Below are positions 17,386 to 28,094 of a stretch of DNA of 64,000 nt, piece after piece. Origin of the DNA: Myxococcales bacterium (GTDB lineage: Bacteria; Myxococcota; Polyangia; Polyangiales; Polyangiaceae). Numbering within the stretch: position 1 is the first letter of the stretch; each line of letters opens with the position of its first letter. Both the position numbers and the translations under genes were made by a program. Location: assembly GCA_003151595.1 (NCBI GenBank), contig PLXW01000039.1, positions 47,159 through 111,158 on the forward strand, given 5' to 3'. The notes under the pieces were generated by a model, which was given only the letters and a program-made list of their open reading frames with translations, searched no databases and had not been told where the DNA came from.

Positions 17386-18951
17386 ATGTCCGTTTCGTCA
17401 GCGAGCGTCGGTCGCGGCGCGCAGCCGCCCGCCTCCACGCCCCCCGCCACACTGCGTGCGCTCCTCGACGCTCGACGCGCAGAAGGACGACGCTTTCCGC
17501 TCGATGAAGCCGTGGGGACCATCGTCCCCTTGTGCCTCGACTTGCAGGAGCGTCATGCGCGCGGCGAGCGCCTCTACGTGCACCCGTCGTGCGTCGCGCC
17601 GGGACCCGACGGGCTGGCCAAGCTCTCCCTGCGCGCGGCGATTCTCCCGAGCGACCCGCGCGATCGCGCGTGCCTCGCGCCCGAGATGCAGACGACGCTC
17701 GCGCCGGGTGACGCGAAGGGGAGCGTGTTCGCGATCGGCGCGATCCTCTACGAGATGCTGACGGGGCATAGCGTCGGTCCGGGGATGCCGCGGCCGCGCG
17801 AGATCGATCCCTCGCTCTCGCAGGCGCTCGAGGTGTTGCTCGAGAAGGCACTCGTCGGCGATCCGTTGCATCGCCCCGACGACATCGGCGCCCTGGCGAG
17901 CGCGCTCTATCACGTGGCTCCGGGGCACAGCGTTCATCCGCCGGAGGTCGATCCGAAGAACCTGGATCACACCGGCGAGTTCGAGGTCGACGTTCGCCTC
18001 TCGGTCCTCCCGCCCGAAGAGATCGTGATCCCGCCGGCGCCGCAGGTCCCGCAGGTGCCTCGCCTCGCGCTCGATCCGTTTGGCGCCGTGTCCGCGCCGC
18101 CGGCGACGAAGCGCACCGGTCCGAACTTGAACGAGCGACTCGCGGCGCTGAAGGAGCACCTCGAGAGCGATCCGCGGCCGCGCTACGTCGTGAGCAAGGA
18201 CAAGATGGATCACGGCCCGTTCACGGCCGTGGAGCTGCTCCAGCAGATCGCGACGAACTCGTTCACCGGCGATCACGTGCTGCGCGACGAGCTCTCGGGG
18301 CAGTCGCATCCGATCAAGGAGTGGGAGCAGTTCGCGCCGTTCTCCGAGCAGTCGGCGTTGAAGCGCGAGATCGTCGCCGAGAACAAGGAGGTCGCGCGGA
18401 TCGCGAGCGCCGAGAAGAAAGGCGCGGTCGCCAAGTCGACGCTCGCCATCGCGCTGGTCGCCGGGATCGTGGCCATCGCCGCCATCTGGTTCGTCAAAGT
18501 GCGCGGCTCACGCAGCGACGACGTCGACATCGCCGACGATCCCAACGCGCTCGATCTCTCGCTCGACGGCGGCCTCCGCGGCGGCGCGCACCACGGCGGT
18601 CGTCGCGGCGGCGGTGGTGGAGGCGGCGGCGGGTTCCCCGGCGGCCTGAGCTACGAAGCGGCGATAGCGACGAACAGCCAGCAGGTCGTGATCGGTCAGG
18701 CCAGCGGGCCCGATCTCTCCGACTCGCAGCTCGCCGGTCCGATGCGCAACGCGGCGTTCCTCTCTGCGTGCGGCGCGCCCGACAGCATGAAGGTCACCGT
18801 GCGTGTGGCGATCAAGATGGGGCGCGCGGTGGGCGTAAGCGTCTACACGACGCCGCCGAACCCGGGCATCGCGTCGTGCGTCGATCACTCCGTGCGCGGG
18901 CTCGCGTGGCCGGTGAACGGGAAGATGGACTCGTTCACGACGCAGTACTGA
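17386..18951 (+). CDS. Membrane pseudokinase with GYF-like domain and AgmX-type periplasmic domain
   Basis: This is a 521-aa protein. Residues ~20-190 match only the C-lobe of Ser/Thr kinases (VFAIGAILYEMLTG, EVLLEKALVGDPLHRPDD). The glycine loop, catalytic Lys, HRD and DFG are absent, so it cannot phosphorylate. Residues ~265-320 are a GYF_2-like module (YVVSKDKMDHGPFTAVELL..HPIKEWEQF). A transmembrane helix lies at ~347-367, followed by an Asp-rich then Gly-rich hinge and a ~100-residue periplasmic domain with two cysteines. A TAGTCT box at 17341 and TAGGAA just before the ATG are promoter candidates. It is likely a signalling or scaffold protein spanning the inner membrane. Confidence 0.75.
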   Translation: MSVSSASVGRGAQPPASTPPATLRALLDARRAEGRRFPLDEAVGTIVPLCLDLQERHARGERLYVHPSCVAPGPDGLAKLSLRAAILPSDPRDRACLAPEMQTTLAPGDAKGSVFAIGAILYEMLTGHSVGPGMPRPREIDPSLSQALEVLLEKALVGDPLHRPDDIGALASALYHVAPGHSVHPPEVDPKNLDHTGEFEVDVRLSVLPPEEIVIPPAPQVPQVPRLALDPFGAVSAPPATKRTGPNLNERLAALKEHLESDPRPRYVVSKDKMDHGPFTAVELLQQIATNSFTGDHVLRDELSGQSHPIKEWEQFAPFSEQSALKREIVAENKEVARIASAEKKGAVAKSTLAIALVAGIVAIAAIWFVKVRGSRSDDVDIADDPNALDLSLDGGLRGGAHHGGRRGGGGGGGGGFPGGLSYEAAIATNSQQVVIGQASGPDLSDSQLAGPMRNAAFLSACGAPDSMKVTVRVAIKMGRAVGVSVYTTPPNPGIASCVDHSVRGLAWPVNGKMDSFTTQY

Positions 18952-18964
18952 GCGCGCGCCTCGC

Positions 18965-19267
18965 TTACTTCGCGATGCACGCGGCGACGGCGCCGTGAAC
19001 GCACGCCGTGCCGGCCGCGCAGTCGACGTCGCCGACGCACGGGAAGGCGCACTTTCCGGCGGCGGTGTTGCAGCGGTGCGTGCCGCAGGCCGAGTCGTCG
19101 GTGCACGACGCGGCCGCGGGGCCGGGCGTGGCGAGCGCGGACGAGGGCGGAGGCGCCGAGCCGGTCGATGCGTTGCCCGGAGACGCGGGCAACGTGGGGG
19201 CCGACGGAGGCGCGGCCGGACCGCAGGCGAGAGCGCACGAGACGGCGAGGAGCGCGGTGAGTCGCAT
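18965..19267 (-). CDS. Small Cys-rich lipoprotein
   Basis: This is a 100-aa protein with lipobox-like ending VSCALAC at residue ~15, a Pro/Ser/Ala linker, and a ~45-residue Cys-rich module with eight cysteines (SCTDDSACGTHRCNTAAGKC..). This is typical of the short Dickkopf-like or EGF-like disulfide knots common on myxobacterial surface proteins. It is convergent with the pseudokinase gene and divergent from the next lipoprotein gene. Function is unknown. Confidence 0.7.
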   Translation of the reverse strand: MRLTALLAVSCALACGPAAPPSAPTLPASPGNASTGSAPPPSSALATPGPAAASCTDDSACGTHRCNTAAGKCAFPCVGDVDCAAGTACVHGAVAACIAK

Positions 19268-19299
19268 CGGGGAGACGAGTACAGTAGATCACGAGCATC

Positions 19300-19956
19300 G
19301 TGCGAAGGAGATCGTCGTTCGCCTCGTTGGGGCTCGTCGCCGCGCTCGCCGCGTGCACGCACGCCGAGCCTCCGATGTGGGACGCGGGCGCGGGGGTGAG
19401 CCTCGCCGTCGCAGCCCTTCCCGACAGCGCTGCCGGCGCGCCGCTCGTCGACGCGGGCGTCGACGCCTCGGTCTCCGAAGCGCCGAGCGGTGACGCCGAC
19501 GGTCGCCTTCCGCAAACACACGCTCGCCCCGAGCTCACAGGCGCCGCGTTTCAAGCGCGATCGCGCGCGCTCTTCGACGCCATCGCGCGTGACGACGTCG
19601 CTCACGCGATGCCGTTCTTCTTCCCCCTCACCGCGTACGGCCAGGTCAAAGCGATCGCCAACCCCGCCGCCGATTGGAACGCTCGCCTCGTCGCTCACTA
19701 CGCGCGCGACATTCACGCGCTCCACGCTTCGCTCGGCGCGCACGCTTCGCGCGCTCAGTTCGTCAGCGCCGACGTCCCCATGGATCGCGCGCGGTGGGTC
19801 GAGCCCGGCGAGGAGTACAACCGCATCGGCTACTTTCGTGTCTACGGCACGAAGCTCCGCGGCACGCTCGACGGCGCGCCGATCGCGCTCGACGTGACGT
19901 CGCTCATCTCGTGGCGCGGCGAGTGGTACTGCGTGCACCTCACCGGCGTGAAGTGA
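19300..19956 (+). CDS. Hypothetical lipoprotein
   Basis: This is a 218-aa protein starting at GTG, with signal peptide ending AALAAC (Cys ~19) and an Ala/Asp-rich spacer to ~70. A ~140-residue alpha/beta domain follows with RARWVEPGEEYNRIGYFRVYG and LDVTSLISWRGEWYCVHL, which resembles SnoaL/NTF2-like or stalk-type lipoprotein domains but is not identifiable. A TAGATC hexamer ends 9 nt before the start. It shares a short intergenic region with the divergent Cys-rich lipoprotein gene. Confidence 0.65.
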   Translation: MRRRSSFASLGLVAALAACTHAEPPMWDAGAGVSLAVAALPDSAAGAPLVDAGVDASVSEAPSGDADGRLPQTHARPELTGAAFQARSRALFDAIARDDVAHAMPFFFPLTAYGQVKAIANPAADWNARLVAHYARDIHALHASLGAHASRAQFVSADVPMDRARWVEPGEEYNRIGYFRVYGTKLRGTLDGAPIALDVTSLISWRGEWYCVHLTGVK

Positions 19957-19971
19957 ACGCGCGTCGCGGCG

Positions 19972-20775
19972 TCAGTGCCCTGCGGCTTGTGGCGCCTCTC
20001 CCGGAAGGAAGAAGCCGTAGCGACGCATGATGCCGCGACCGGCGTCGGAGGCGACGAAGGCTTCGAACTTGCGCGCGTCTCCGGCCATGTGCGAGTCGGG
20101 GCCGCCATGGCAGGCGACCATGCCCTGGAGAAGGCGATCGTGGAGGGCGGGGTCGATCGGCAGCGCGTGACCGCCGCTCACCGTGGCGAGAGAGAGCGCG
20201 ACGATCGCGGCGTCGGCGTTCCCCGATTGCGCGAACTGAAGCGTCTGCTGGACGTTCTCGCCGTAGACCACCTTCTTCGCGATCGCGTCCCACACGCCGG
20301 CCTTCACGAGCGCTTGCTTCGCGGCCTTGCCGTACGGCGCGTGCTCCGGGTTCGCGATCGCGATGTGCACGAACTCGGGGCGCGCCAGATCGGCGAGTGT
20401 CGCCGGGACGAACCCGGCGTCGTTCTTCGTCCACACGACGACGCGCCCTTCGGCGTACGTCGTCTTGGAAGCTTCGTCGCACGCGCCCGCCTTGATCGCG
20501 TCGTCGACGAACGACAGGTTCGCCGCGGCGAAGACGTCGAACGGCGCCCCCTCTTCAATCTGCTTGGCGAGCAGCCCCGTCGCGCCGAACGAGAAGGTGA
20601 CCTCGCGGCCGGTTTCCTTCTCGAACGTCGCCCCGATCTCGGTGAACGCCTCCGAGAGATCGGACGCCGCCGCCACGCGGAGCGACGCCTCGGCTGGCGC
20701 GCTCTTTTTGCACCCTGCGAGAGCACCGACGGCGACGATCGCGGCTACCGCGGCCGCGAGGCGGGGGATGCTCAT
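19972..20775 (-). CDS. Molybdate-type ABC transporter substrate-binding lipoprotein (ModA family)
   Basis: This is a 267-aa periplasmic binding protein. The signal ends in VGALAGC (lipobox). The mature part begins SLRVAAASDLSEAFTEIGATFEKETG, with FSFGATGLLAKQIEEGAPFDVFAAAN, the hallmark oxyanion-binding ModA/extracellular-binding-protein-11 pattern. Such proteins bind molybdate or tungstate (some bind other oxyanions) and feed a ModBC transporter. No modB or modC lies next to it, so the partner must be elsewhere. It is convergent with the upstream lipoprotein gene. Confidence 0.9.
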   Translation of the reverse strand: MSIPRLAAAVAAIVAVGALAGCKKSAPAEASLRVAAASDLSEAFTEIGATFEKETGREVTFSFGATGLLAKQIEEGAPFDVFAAANLSFVDDAIKAGACDEASKTTYAEGRVVVWTKNDAGFVPATLADLARPEFVHIAIANPEHAPYGKAAKQALVKAGVWDAIAKKVVYGENVQQTLQFAQSGNADAAIVALSLATVSGGHALPIDPALHDRLLQGMVACHGGPDSHMAGDARKFEAFVASDAGRGIMRRYGFFLPGEAPQAAGH

Positions 20776-20932
20776 CGGGGAATGCTCACTGAGGGAGCTT
20801 CACCGGGCGCGGAGGGCAACGCTCATCACACTTTCGTGACATGGCGCGAAATCGACCATCGCTGTGCGGCGCCCGTCGAGATTACTCTCCGCGCCGCCGG
20901 CGCCGCAGACGGCGGAAACACGGAGAACGACG

Positions 20933-22561
<1,629 letters not shown>

Positions 22562-22563
22562 GG

Positions 22564-23358
22564 CTACGTCTTCGCGCGCTTGGCGCGCTTCGCCTTGGCG
22601 GCGCGCGCGGGCAACTGCGCCGCCTTACCCGACGCGAGAAGCTCCCGGAGGGCGCGCTCCATCTCGCGGCCGAACACGACGCGGACCGCTTCGATCCCCG
22701 CGGGGCGAAGGGCATCGAAGAGCGCGGCGGGGTCGCCGGCGTCGAGGTGCCCGTCCTTCGCGCGCGCGAGGAAGTGCGCGACGAGGTCGGTGACCGCGCG
22801 CGCCAGGTGCTTCTTCAGGATGCGCGACGCACCGGAAGACGTGTCGAGGTCGATGCCGACCGCCTCCAGCTTCACGGCCATCGCCAGGAGCGCCGGGCTG
22901 CGCACGACGTAAACGAAGGCGTGCCTCGTCACGAGCCCGGCGCGTTCGAGATCGGCGATGAGGCCGGGGCGGCGCGATCCCGCGATCTCGTACAGCTCCG
23001 CCTCCGAAACGGTGCGCGGCCGATCGTTCGCCCACGGCGCGTTCATCTGCGCCTCGACCCCGAGCCATTCGGCGAGATCGAGCTCGCCGCGATCGATCGA
23101 CGTGAGCAGATCGCGAATGGCGTCGATCCGGAGGCCGCGATCCTGGAGCTGCGCTATCAGCTTCAAGCGCTCGACGTGCTTCTCGCCGTAGTACGCGACG
23201 CGCGCTCGGAGCGTCGGCGGCATGAGCGCCCCCTTCGACTGGTAGAAGCGAATCGTCCGCGCCGGCACGCACGAGAGGCGCGCCAGCTCGTCGATCGTGT
23301 GCGCCGCGTCGAGCGTCGGCGGCGCGTCGAGACCGCGATCGCCCTCCTTACTTGCCAT
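22564..23358 (-). CDS. MerR-family transcriptional regulator
   Basis: This is a 264-aa protein. Residues ~18-85 form the MerR winged helix (TIDELARLSCVPARTIRFYQSKGAL..YYGEKHVERLKLIAQLQDRG). A long helical C-terminal domain (~100-255) follows, with a second HTH-like region (AELYEIAGSRRPGLIADLERAGLV) and a Lys/Ala-rich tail. It lies convergent to the acyl-CoA synthetase gene and divergent from the DoxX-like gene, so either could be its target. The Met at 23358 is preceded by GGAAGGG. Fatty-acyl ligand sensing is only a guess from context. Confidence 0.88.
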   Translation of the reverse strand: MASKEGDRGLDAPPTLDAAHTIDELARLSCVPARTIRFYQSKGALMPPTLRARVAYYGEKHVERLKLIAQLQDRGLRIDAIRDLLTSIDRGELDLAEWLGVEAQMNAPWANDRPRTVSEAELYEIAGSRRPGLIADLERAGLVTRHAFVYVVRSPALLAMAVKLEAVGIDLDTSSGASRILKKHLARAVTDLVAHFLARAKDGHLDAGDPAALFDALRPAGIEAVRVVFGREMERALRELLASGKAAQLPARAAKAKRAKRAKT

Positions 23359-23395
23359 CCCTTCCGATGTAGCATCGCGCGCCGACGGCCCACGA

Positions 23396-23797
23396 ATGAA
23401 CACGAAGTCGGTCCTACGCCTCTTGCTCGCGCTCGCGATGATCGCGGTGGGCATCGATCACTTCGTCGACCCGGCGCCGTTCGTGAAGATCGTGCCGGCG
23501 ATGCTCCCCGCGCCGCTGATCCTCGTCTATGTGAGCGGGTTCTTCGAGGCCCTGGGCGGAGCCGGGCTGCTCGTTCCGCGCGTGCGCAAGGCCGCGGGAT
23601 GGGGGCTCGTCGCGCTCTACGTCTCCGTCTTTCCGGCGAACGTGAACATGGCGATTCATCACATCTCGCTCGACGACGCGCACCCCCTCCCGCCGGTCGC
23701 GTTGTGGCTCCGACTGCCGCTGCAGGCCGTGCTCATCGGCCTCGCTTACTGGGTGTCGCGCCCCGACGCGCCGGCGAACGATCGCGCGGTGCGCTGA
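23396..23797 (+). CDS. DoxX-like small integral membrane protein
   Basis: This is a 133-aa protein with four helices (~5-22, 38-58, 66-84, 102-124). The motif GIDHFVDPAPFVKIVPAMLPAP is typical of DoxX/DoxD-like proteins, some of which act in thiosulfate or quinone redox chemistry; most are uncharacterised. It is divergently transcribed from the MerR gene with a 37-bp gap. Its last 52 bp overlap the convergent AlkZ-related gene. Confidence 0.82.
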   Translation: MNTKSVLRLLLALAMIAVGIDHFVDPAPFVKIVPAMLPAPLILVYVSGFFEALGGAGLLVPRVRKAAGWGLVALYVSVFPANVNMAIHHISLDDAHPLPPVALWLRLPLQAVLIGLAYWVSRPDAPANDRAVR

Positions 23798-24462
23798 CCG
23801 CTCACGAGCGCGCGCGTCTTCGCGAGCTCGCGCGCGAAGAGCGGCGACGCGGCGAGCGCGGCCTCGAGCGCCCGTGCGTCGTCTGGCTTCGGCGGTAAAC
23901 CGTCGGGCCAGAGATCTTCGAAGCGGAGGCGCGTCGCGCTCATCTGCAACGAAGGGAACGCGCCGTCGGGAACCTCGCCGACGCCCACGATGAGGAGCCG
24001 CGACCACAGCTCTTTCAACGCGCGCGTGTACGCCGGCTCGTTCGCGCGCCCCTGCATGTCCGCGTTCGCGCGGAGCACCTTGGTCGACTGCGGCGAGTCG
24101 TCCATGAGCAGGTCGAGCAGCGCGCGCGCATCGCGCGAGAGCCCCGCCTCGAGACCGCCCTCGACGGCGAGCGTCGCCAAGATCGCGCGGAACACCGGCT
24201 TCGAGAAGAACGTCGCTCGCCCGCGGAACCACTTCGCGTAGACCACGTCGAGCGATCGCGCGAGCGTCTCGCGCCGACGCCACATCTGAGCCACGCGGAC
24301 GTCGGCCGACGCGTCCCATGACCATCGCATCGGCGTTCGCGGGTGAAGCTCGCTCCACAGAGAGCGCGGCTCGTCGCGGTTGGCGAGCGGGTACACCAGC
24401 AGGATTCCGCGGCGCTCGATCGCCGCGATCCCTCTTGCTTCCATCGATTCGCTGCGCTTCAT
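23746..24462 (-). CDS. AlkZ-related winged-helix protein
   Basis: This is a 238-aa protein. LLVYPLANRDEPRSLWSELHP, VVYAKWFRGRATFFSKPVF and DDSPQSTKVLRANADMQGR..YTRALKELWSRLLIVGVGEV are hallmark blocks of the AlkZ-related family (HTH_42/YcaQ-like fold). YcaQ/AlkZ members unhook DNA interstrand crosslinks, but this shorter subgroup has no proven activity. The C-terminal ~17 residues overlap the convergent DoxX-like gene. Met 7 is an alternative start. Confidence 0.82.
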   Translation of the reverse strand: MKRSESMEARGIAAIERRGILLVYPLANRDEPRSLWSELHPRTPMRWSWDASADVRVAQMWRRRETLARSLDVVYAKWFRGRATFFSKPVFRAILATLAVEGGLEAGLSRDARALLDLLMDDSPQSTKVLRANADMQGRANEPAYTRALKELWSRLLIVGVGEVPDGAFPSLQMSATRLRFEDLWPDGLPPKPDDARALEAALAASPLFARELAKTRALVSGQRTARSFAGASGRDTQ

Positions 24463-24502
24463 CGCGCTGTCCTTCTACACCCGTCGCGCTACGATCCTAG
24501 TC

Positions 24503-26188
24503 ATGGGGAAGGGGGCTTTCGTGGCGCGAAGCGAAGCCCTGCGCGGCGCGCGCATCGGAGCCTACGAAATCGTGCGCCTCATCGGGCACGGCGCCACGGC
24601 CAGCGTGTTCGAAGCGACGCACGTCGCGCTCGGCAAGCCCGTGGCGATGAAGATCCTCCACGAGCACCTGGCCGACGACGAGCAGGTGCAGGAGCGGTTC
24701 CTTCGCGAAGGGCGCGTCGCCGCCAAGCTGCGCCATCCGAACACCGTGATCGTGCTCGACGTCGGCGCCGAGGCGGGCGTGCCGTACCTGGTGATGGAGT
24801 TCCTTTCGGGGACCGACCTGCGGGCGCTCCTCGGCGATCTCGGCCTGCTCACGGTCGAGCACGCGCTTGCCATCGTGCTTCCGATCGCGAGCGCGCTCGC
24901 GCAGGCGCACGACGCCGGGGTTCTTCACCGTGACCTCAAGCCGGCGAACATCGTCCTGGCGCGCGACATGCGCGACGACGTCGTGCCGAAGCTCGTCGAC
25001 TTCGGGCTGTCGAAGATCGCGGGGGCGGAGTCGACGTCGTCGCTCACCGCGACCGAGCTCGTGGCCGGGACGCTGCTGTACATGGCGCCCGAGCAGACGC
25101 GCGGCGTGCGCAACTCGTCGCCCGCCAGCGATCAGTATTCGCTGGCGGCGATCCTCTACGAAGCGATCGCCGGCGAGCCTCCGTTCGCGGCCGACGGCGT
25201 GTACGCGCTCATCGAACGGATCCGCAACGAGCTCGCGCGCCCGCCGAGCCACATCAACGCGCGCATCCCCGAAGCGCTCGACGACGTGCTCCTGCGCGCC
25301 ATGCAACGCGATCCGGAGAAGCGCTACTCCAGCGTGAGAGCGTTCGCTCGCGCGCTGATGCCGTTCGCCGATGCGACGACGACGCAACCTCTCGAGCGCG
25401 ACTTCGTCGATCGCGCGAGCGCGACGACCGCTACGGCCACCAGCCCGTCACCCCCGTCGATCAAGAAGGCGGTGACCGAAGCCGAAACGCGGATGGAGAC
25501 GCGCGAAGCCGAGGTCCCTGCTCCGAACGAAAACGAAGAGAAGAGCGACGTCGAAGCCTCCTCGATCCGCGCGTCCAGCCCCCTCCCCTGCGCGCCCGGC
25601 GAGAGCCCGTTCCACATCAAAGGGATGCCGTACCGCGGCTTCGTCTACCTCGTGAACAAGGTGGTCCCCGGCGGGCTCGAAGCGTTCGCCGCCGCGCTCG
25701 ACGATCCGCGCGTGCGCGACTTCATCCGCCAGCCCTTCCTGGCGACCGTTCGCTACGACGTGTTCCCGTTCCTTCCGCTCTTCGCCACGCTCTCGCGCCT
25801 GCTCGACACGCCGTTCGACGCGCTGGTCAGCGGCACGTCCGCGGCGCAGGCGCGGTACGACGCGCGCACCGTCTATCAACGGATCCTCAGCGGCACCTCG
25901 CCCACCGACATCACCGAGCGCATCACCCGCTTCGGCGCGCAGTACTACGACTTCGGAAAGATGTCGGCGTCGAACCCGTCGCCGGGCGTCACCGTGATCC
26001 TCCACCGCGGCGTCCCGGCGTACGTGTACCCGTGGTACTCGCCGATGCACATCGCCTACACGACCGAGGTCGCGCGGATGTGCGGCGCGTCGGAGGTCGA
26101 GGCTTCGTCGAGCGAAACGGTCCTCGACGGCGCCCACGGACCTTTTCAGCTCGTGAGCGCGCGCACCGAGATTCGCTGGAAGATGTGA
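24503..26188 (+). CDS. Eukaryotic-type Ser/Thr kinase fused to a TIGR02265/DUF2378-like domain
   Basis: This is a 561-aa protein. The kinase domain spans ~18-290: glycine loop IGHGATASVFEA, VAMKILHEH (catalytic Lys), VLHRDLKPANIVL, LVDFGLSKI and MAPEQTRG, all intact. A charged linker (~300-370) leads to a ~180-residue C-terminal domain (FHIKGMPYRGFVYLVNKVV..DPRVRDFIRQPFLATVRYD) of the type seen almost only in myxobacteria, often on kinases (family call from memory, moderate). There is no transmembrane helix. TACGAT ends 7 nt before the ATG, as expected for a leaderless transcript; the longer upstream frame is not supported. Confidence 0.9.
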   Translation: MGKGAFVARSEALRGARIGAYEIVRLIGHGATASVFEATHVALGKPVAMKILHEHLADDEQVQERFLREGRVAAKLRHPNTVIVLDVGAEAGVPYLVMEFLSGTDLRALLGDLGLLTVEHALAIVLPIASALAQAHDAGVLHRDLKPANIVLARDMRDDVVPKLVDFGLSKIAGAESTSSLTATELVAGTLLYMAPEQTRGVRNSSPASDQYSLAAILYEAIAGEPPFAADGVYALIERIRNELARPPSHINARIPEALDDVLLRAMQRDPEKRYSSVRAFARALMPFADATTTQPLERDFVDRASATTATATSPSPPSIKKAVTEAETRMETREAEVPAPNENEEKSDVEASSIRASSPLPCAPGESPFHIKGMPYRGFVYLVNKVVPGGLEAFAAALDDPRVRDFIRQPFLATVRYDVFPFLPLFATLSRLLDTPFDALVSGTSAAQARYDARTVYQRILSGTSPTDITERITRFGAQYYDFGKMSASNPSPGVTVILHRGVPAYVYPWYSPMHIAYTTEVARMCGASEVEASSSETVLDGAHGPFQLVSARTEIRWKM

Positions 26189-26192
26189 CTCG

Positions 26193-26780
26193 TCAGAACT
26201 GAACGCCGATCTGGCCGTGAACGGTCAGCGCGCCCGCGCTCTTCGTGTCGAGGCCCGAGGGGTAGTCTTTGATCCACATGTAGTTCACGTCGGCGCCGAT
26301 GTAGAGGAGGCCGAGGCTGATGAGCGCCGTGACGCCGGGCTCGAGATAGAGCGAGCTGGTCGACGAACTCGCGCTGGCCGAAACGCCCAGGGCGCTCCCG
26401 TCGGCGGTACCCGTGAGGTTGATGTTGCCGACGCCGATCTGCGGACGGATCGTGAGGAGCAGAATCTTGAACCCCCACCCCGCGTCGATGCCGTACTGAA
26501 GCGAGTGGTACTTGAACGTGCCGCCGGGGACGTCCTGGCTCGAGCCGAGGTAGTCCATGATCTTCACGCCGCCATAGAGTCCGCCGAAGAGCGTCACGCC
26601 CCCGCGCAGGCCGAGACCCACGCCGAGCGGGTTGGCCTGGTTGCTGTCGGGGTTCGTGCCGACGCCGACCTGAGCGCCGGCTTCGACGCCGACCGGGCCG
26701 AGCGCGTGCGCGTTGCGGGAGATACCGACGACGGCGAGGCCGAAGACGAGCGGAACGAGCGTGCGGGACAAGTTCTTCAT
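26193..26780 (-). CDS. Outer-membrane beta-barrel protein
   Basis: This is a 195-aa protein with signal peptide (LVPLVFGLAVVGISRNAHA). Alternating Gly/aromatic beta strands follow (GVGLGLRGGVTLFGGLYGGVK, LLYIGADVNYMW), ending in ...GVQF with a terminal Phe as in BAM-assembled barrels. It is predicted to be a small 8-strand barrel. Function is unknown. It is convergent with the kinase gene, with a 4-bp gap. Confidence 0.75.
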   Translation of the reverse strand: MKNLSRTLVPLVFGLAVVGISRNAHALGPVGVEAGAQVGVGTNPDSNQANPLGVGLGLRGGVTLFGGLYGGVKIMDYLGSSQDVPGGTFKYHSLQYGIDAGWGFKILLLTIRPQIGVGNINLTGTADGSALGVSASASSSTSSLYLEPGVTALISLGLLYIGADVNYMWIKDYPSGLDTKSAGALTVHGQIGVQF

Positions 26781-26870
26781 GCGACCGAGTCTCGACGAGA
26801 TGCGCGCGCCTGTCACCGTTTTCGCATTCCCACCAGCTCAAGCGGGCGCGCGATCGCGAGGCGTGGTTTG

Positions 26871-28094
26871 ATGCATGCCGCGATGACGGCGAAGGGGAAT
26901 ACGGCTTCTGCGAACGACACGTGGCAACGGCTGCGTCGCGCGATTCAAGGCGAGGCTCTACCGCTCGCGCTCGTCGACCTCGACGCGCTCGAGGCGAACG
27001 TCGAGCGGTTGTGCGAGCCGGCGCGTGCGAACGGGAAACGCATTCGCGTCGCGACCAAGTCGGTGCGGTGCCCGGCGCTGCTCGATCGGATCGCGGACGC
27101 TTCGGATGGAGTGGTGCGAGGCGCAATGGCGTACGCCGCGGGCGAATGCGCGCTCTTGATCGAGCACGGCTTCGACGACGTGCTCATCGCATACCCGACG
27201 GTGCAGCCGTCGGACCTGGCGTGCGTGATCGACGCGAACCGCGGCGGGGCGAAGGCGAGGCTGGTGGTCGACTGCGCCGAGCACATCGACGCGATTGCGA
27301 ACGCGGCGCGCGAGGCGCACGTGCGCGTGCCGATCGTCGTCGACGTCGACGTGTCGTACCGGCCCGCGGGTCCCATCCACCTCGGCGTGCGTCGCAGCCC
27401 GCTCCGCGAGCCCGACGAGATCGTCGCCATCGTCGATCGGATCGCCGCGCGCCCCGAGCTCCGCTTCGACGGCATCATGGCGTACGAGGCTCACATCGCC
27501 GGGCTGGCCGACATCGGTCTCGCGCGGCGCGCGTTGAAGACGCTGTCACGCCCGTCGGTCCTCGACGCGCGCGCGTCGATCGTTCGCGCGCTCACGGCTC
27601 ACGGTCACCCGCCGGCGCTCGTGAACGGCGGCGGCACCGGGAGCCTCGACGCCAACGCGCGCGAGCCCACGCTCACCGAGATCGCCGTCGGCTCGGGGTT
27701 CCTCGACAGCCATCTCTTCGACTCGTACCGCGGCCTGGCGCTTCGGCCCGCCGCGTTCTTCGCGCTTCAAGTGGTGCGGAAGCCCAGCGATCGCATCGTG
27801 ACGTGCCACGGCGGCGGATGGATCGCGTCGGGCGCCCCGGGCGAAGATCGCCTCCCCCTCCCCACATACCCCGAGGGGCTGGCGTTGCTCGATCTCGAAG
27901 GGGCCGGCGAGGTCCAGACCCCGCTCCGGGTTCCGCGCGGGATCGAGCTCGCCGTGGGCGATCCGGTCTTCTTCCGTCACGCGAAGGCCGGCGAGCTCGC
28001 CGAGCACGTGAACGAATATCTCCTGGTGCGCGGTGACAGGATCGTCGAACGCGTGCAAACCTACCGCGGGATGGGGCGATGCTTTCTAGGGTGA
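26871..28094 (+). CDS. D-threonine-aldolase/amino-acid deaminase-like PLP enzyme (alanine-racemase fold)
   Basis: This is a 407-aa protein. The N-terminal PLP barrel has ALVDLDALEANV, then IRVATKSVRCPALL where the Lys is the expected Schiff-base residue. VVDVDVSYRPAG and ALVNGGGTGSLDANAREPTLTEIAVGSGFL (phosphate-binding glycines) follow. The C-terminal domain has the metal-binding CHGGGW and RHAKAGELAEH typical of D-threonine aldolase/D-serine dehydratase-like enzymes. It likely cleaves or dehydrates a D-hydroxy-amino acid. ATG 26883 is an alternative start. Its 3' end overlaps the lipase-like gene by 16 bp, implying coupled translation. Confidence 0.85.
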   Translation: MHAAMTAKGNTASANDTWQRLRRAIQGEALPLALVDLDALEANVERLCEPARANGKRIRVATKSVRCPALLDRIADASDGVVRGAMAYAAGECALLIEHGFDDVLIAYPTVQPSDLACVIDANRGGAKARLVVDCAEHIDAIANAAREAHVRVPIVVDVDVSYRPAGPIHLGVRRSPLREPDEIVAIVDRIAARPELRFDGIMAYEAHIAGLADIGLARRALKTLSRPSVLDARASIVRALTAHGHPPALVNGGGTGSLDANAREPTLTEIAVGSGFLDSHLFDSYRGLALRPAAFFALQVVRKPSDRIVTCHGGGWIASGAPGEDRLPLPTYPEGLALLDLEGAGEVQTPLRVPRGIELAVGDPVFFRHAKAGELAEHVNEYLLVRGDRIVERVQTYRGMGRCFLG

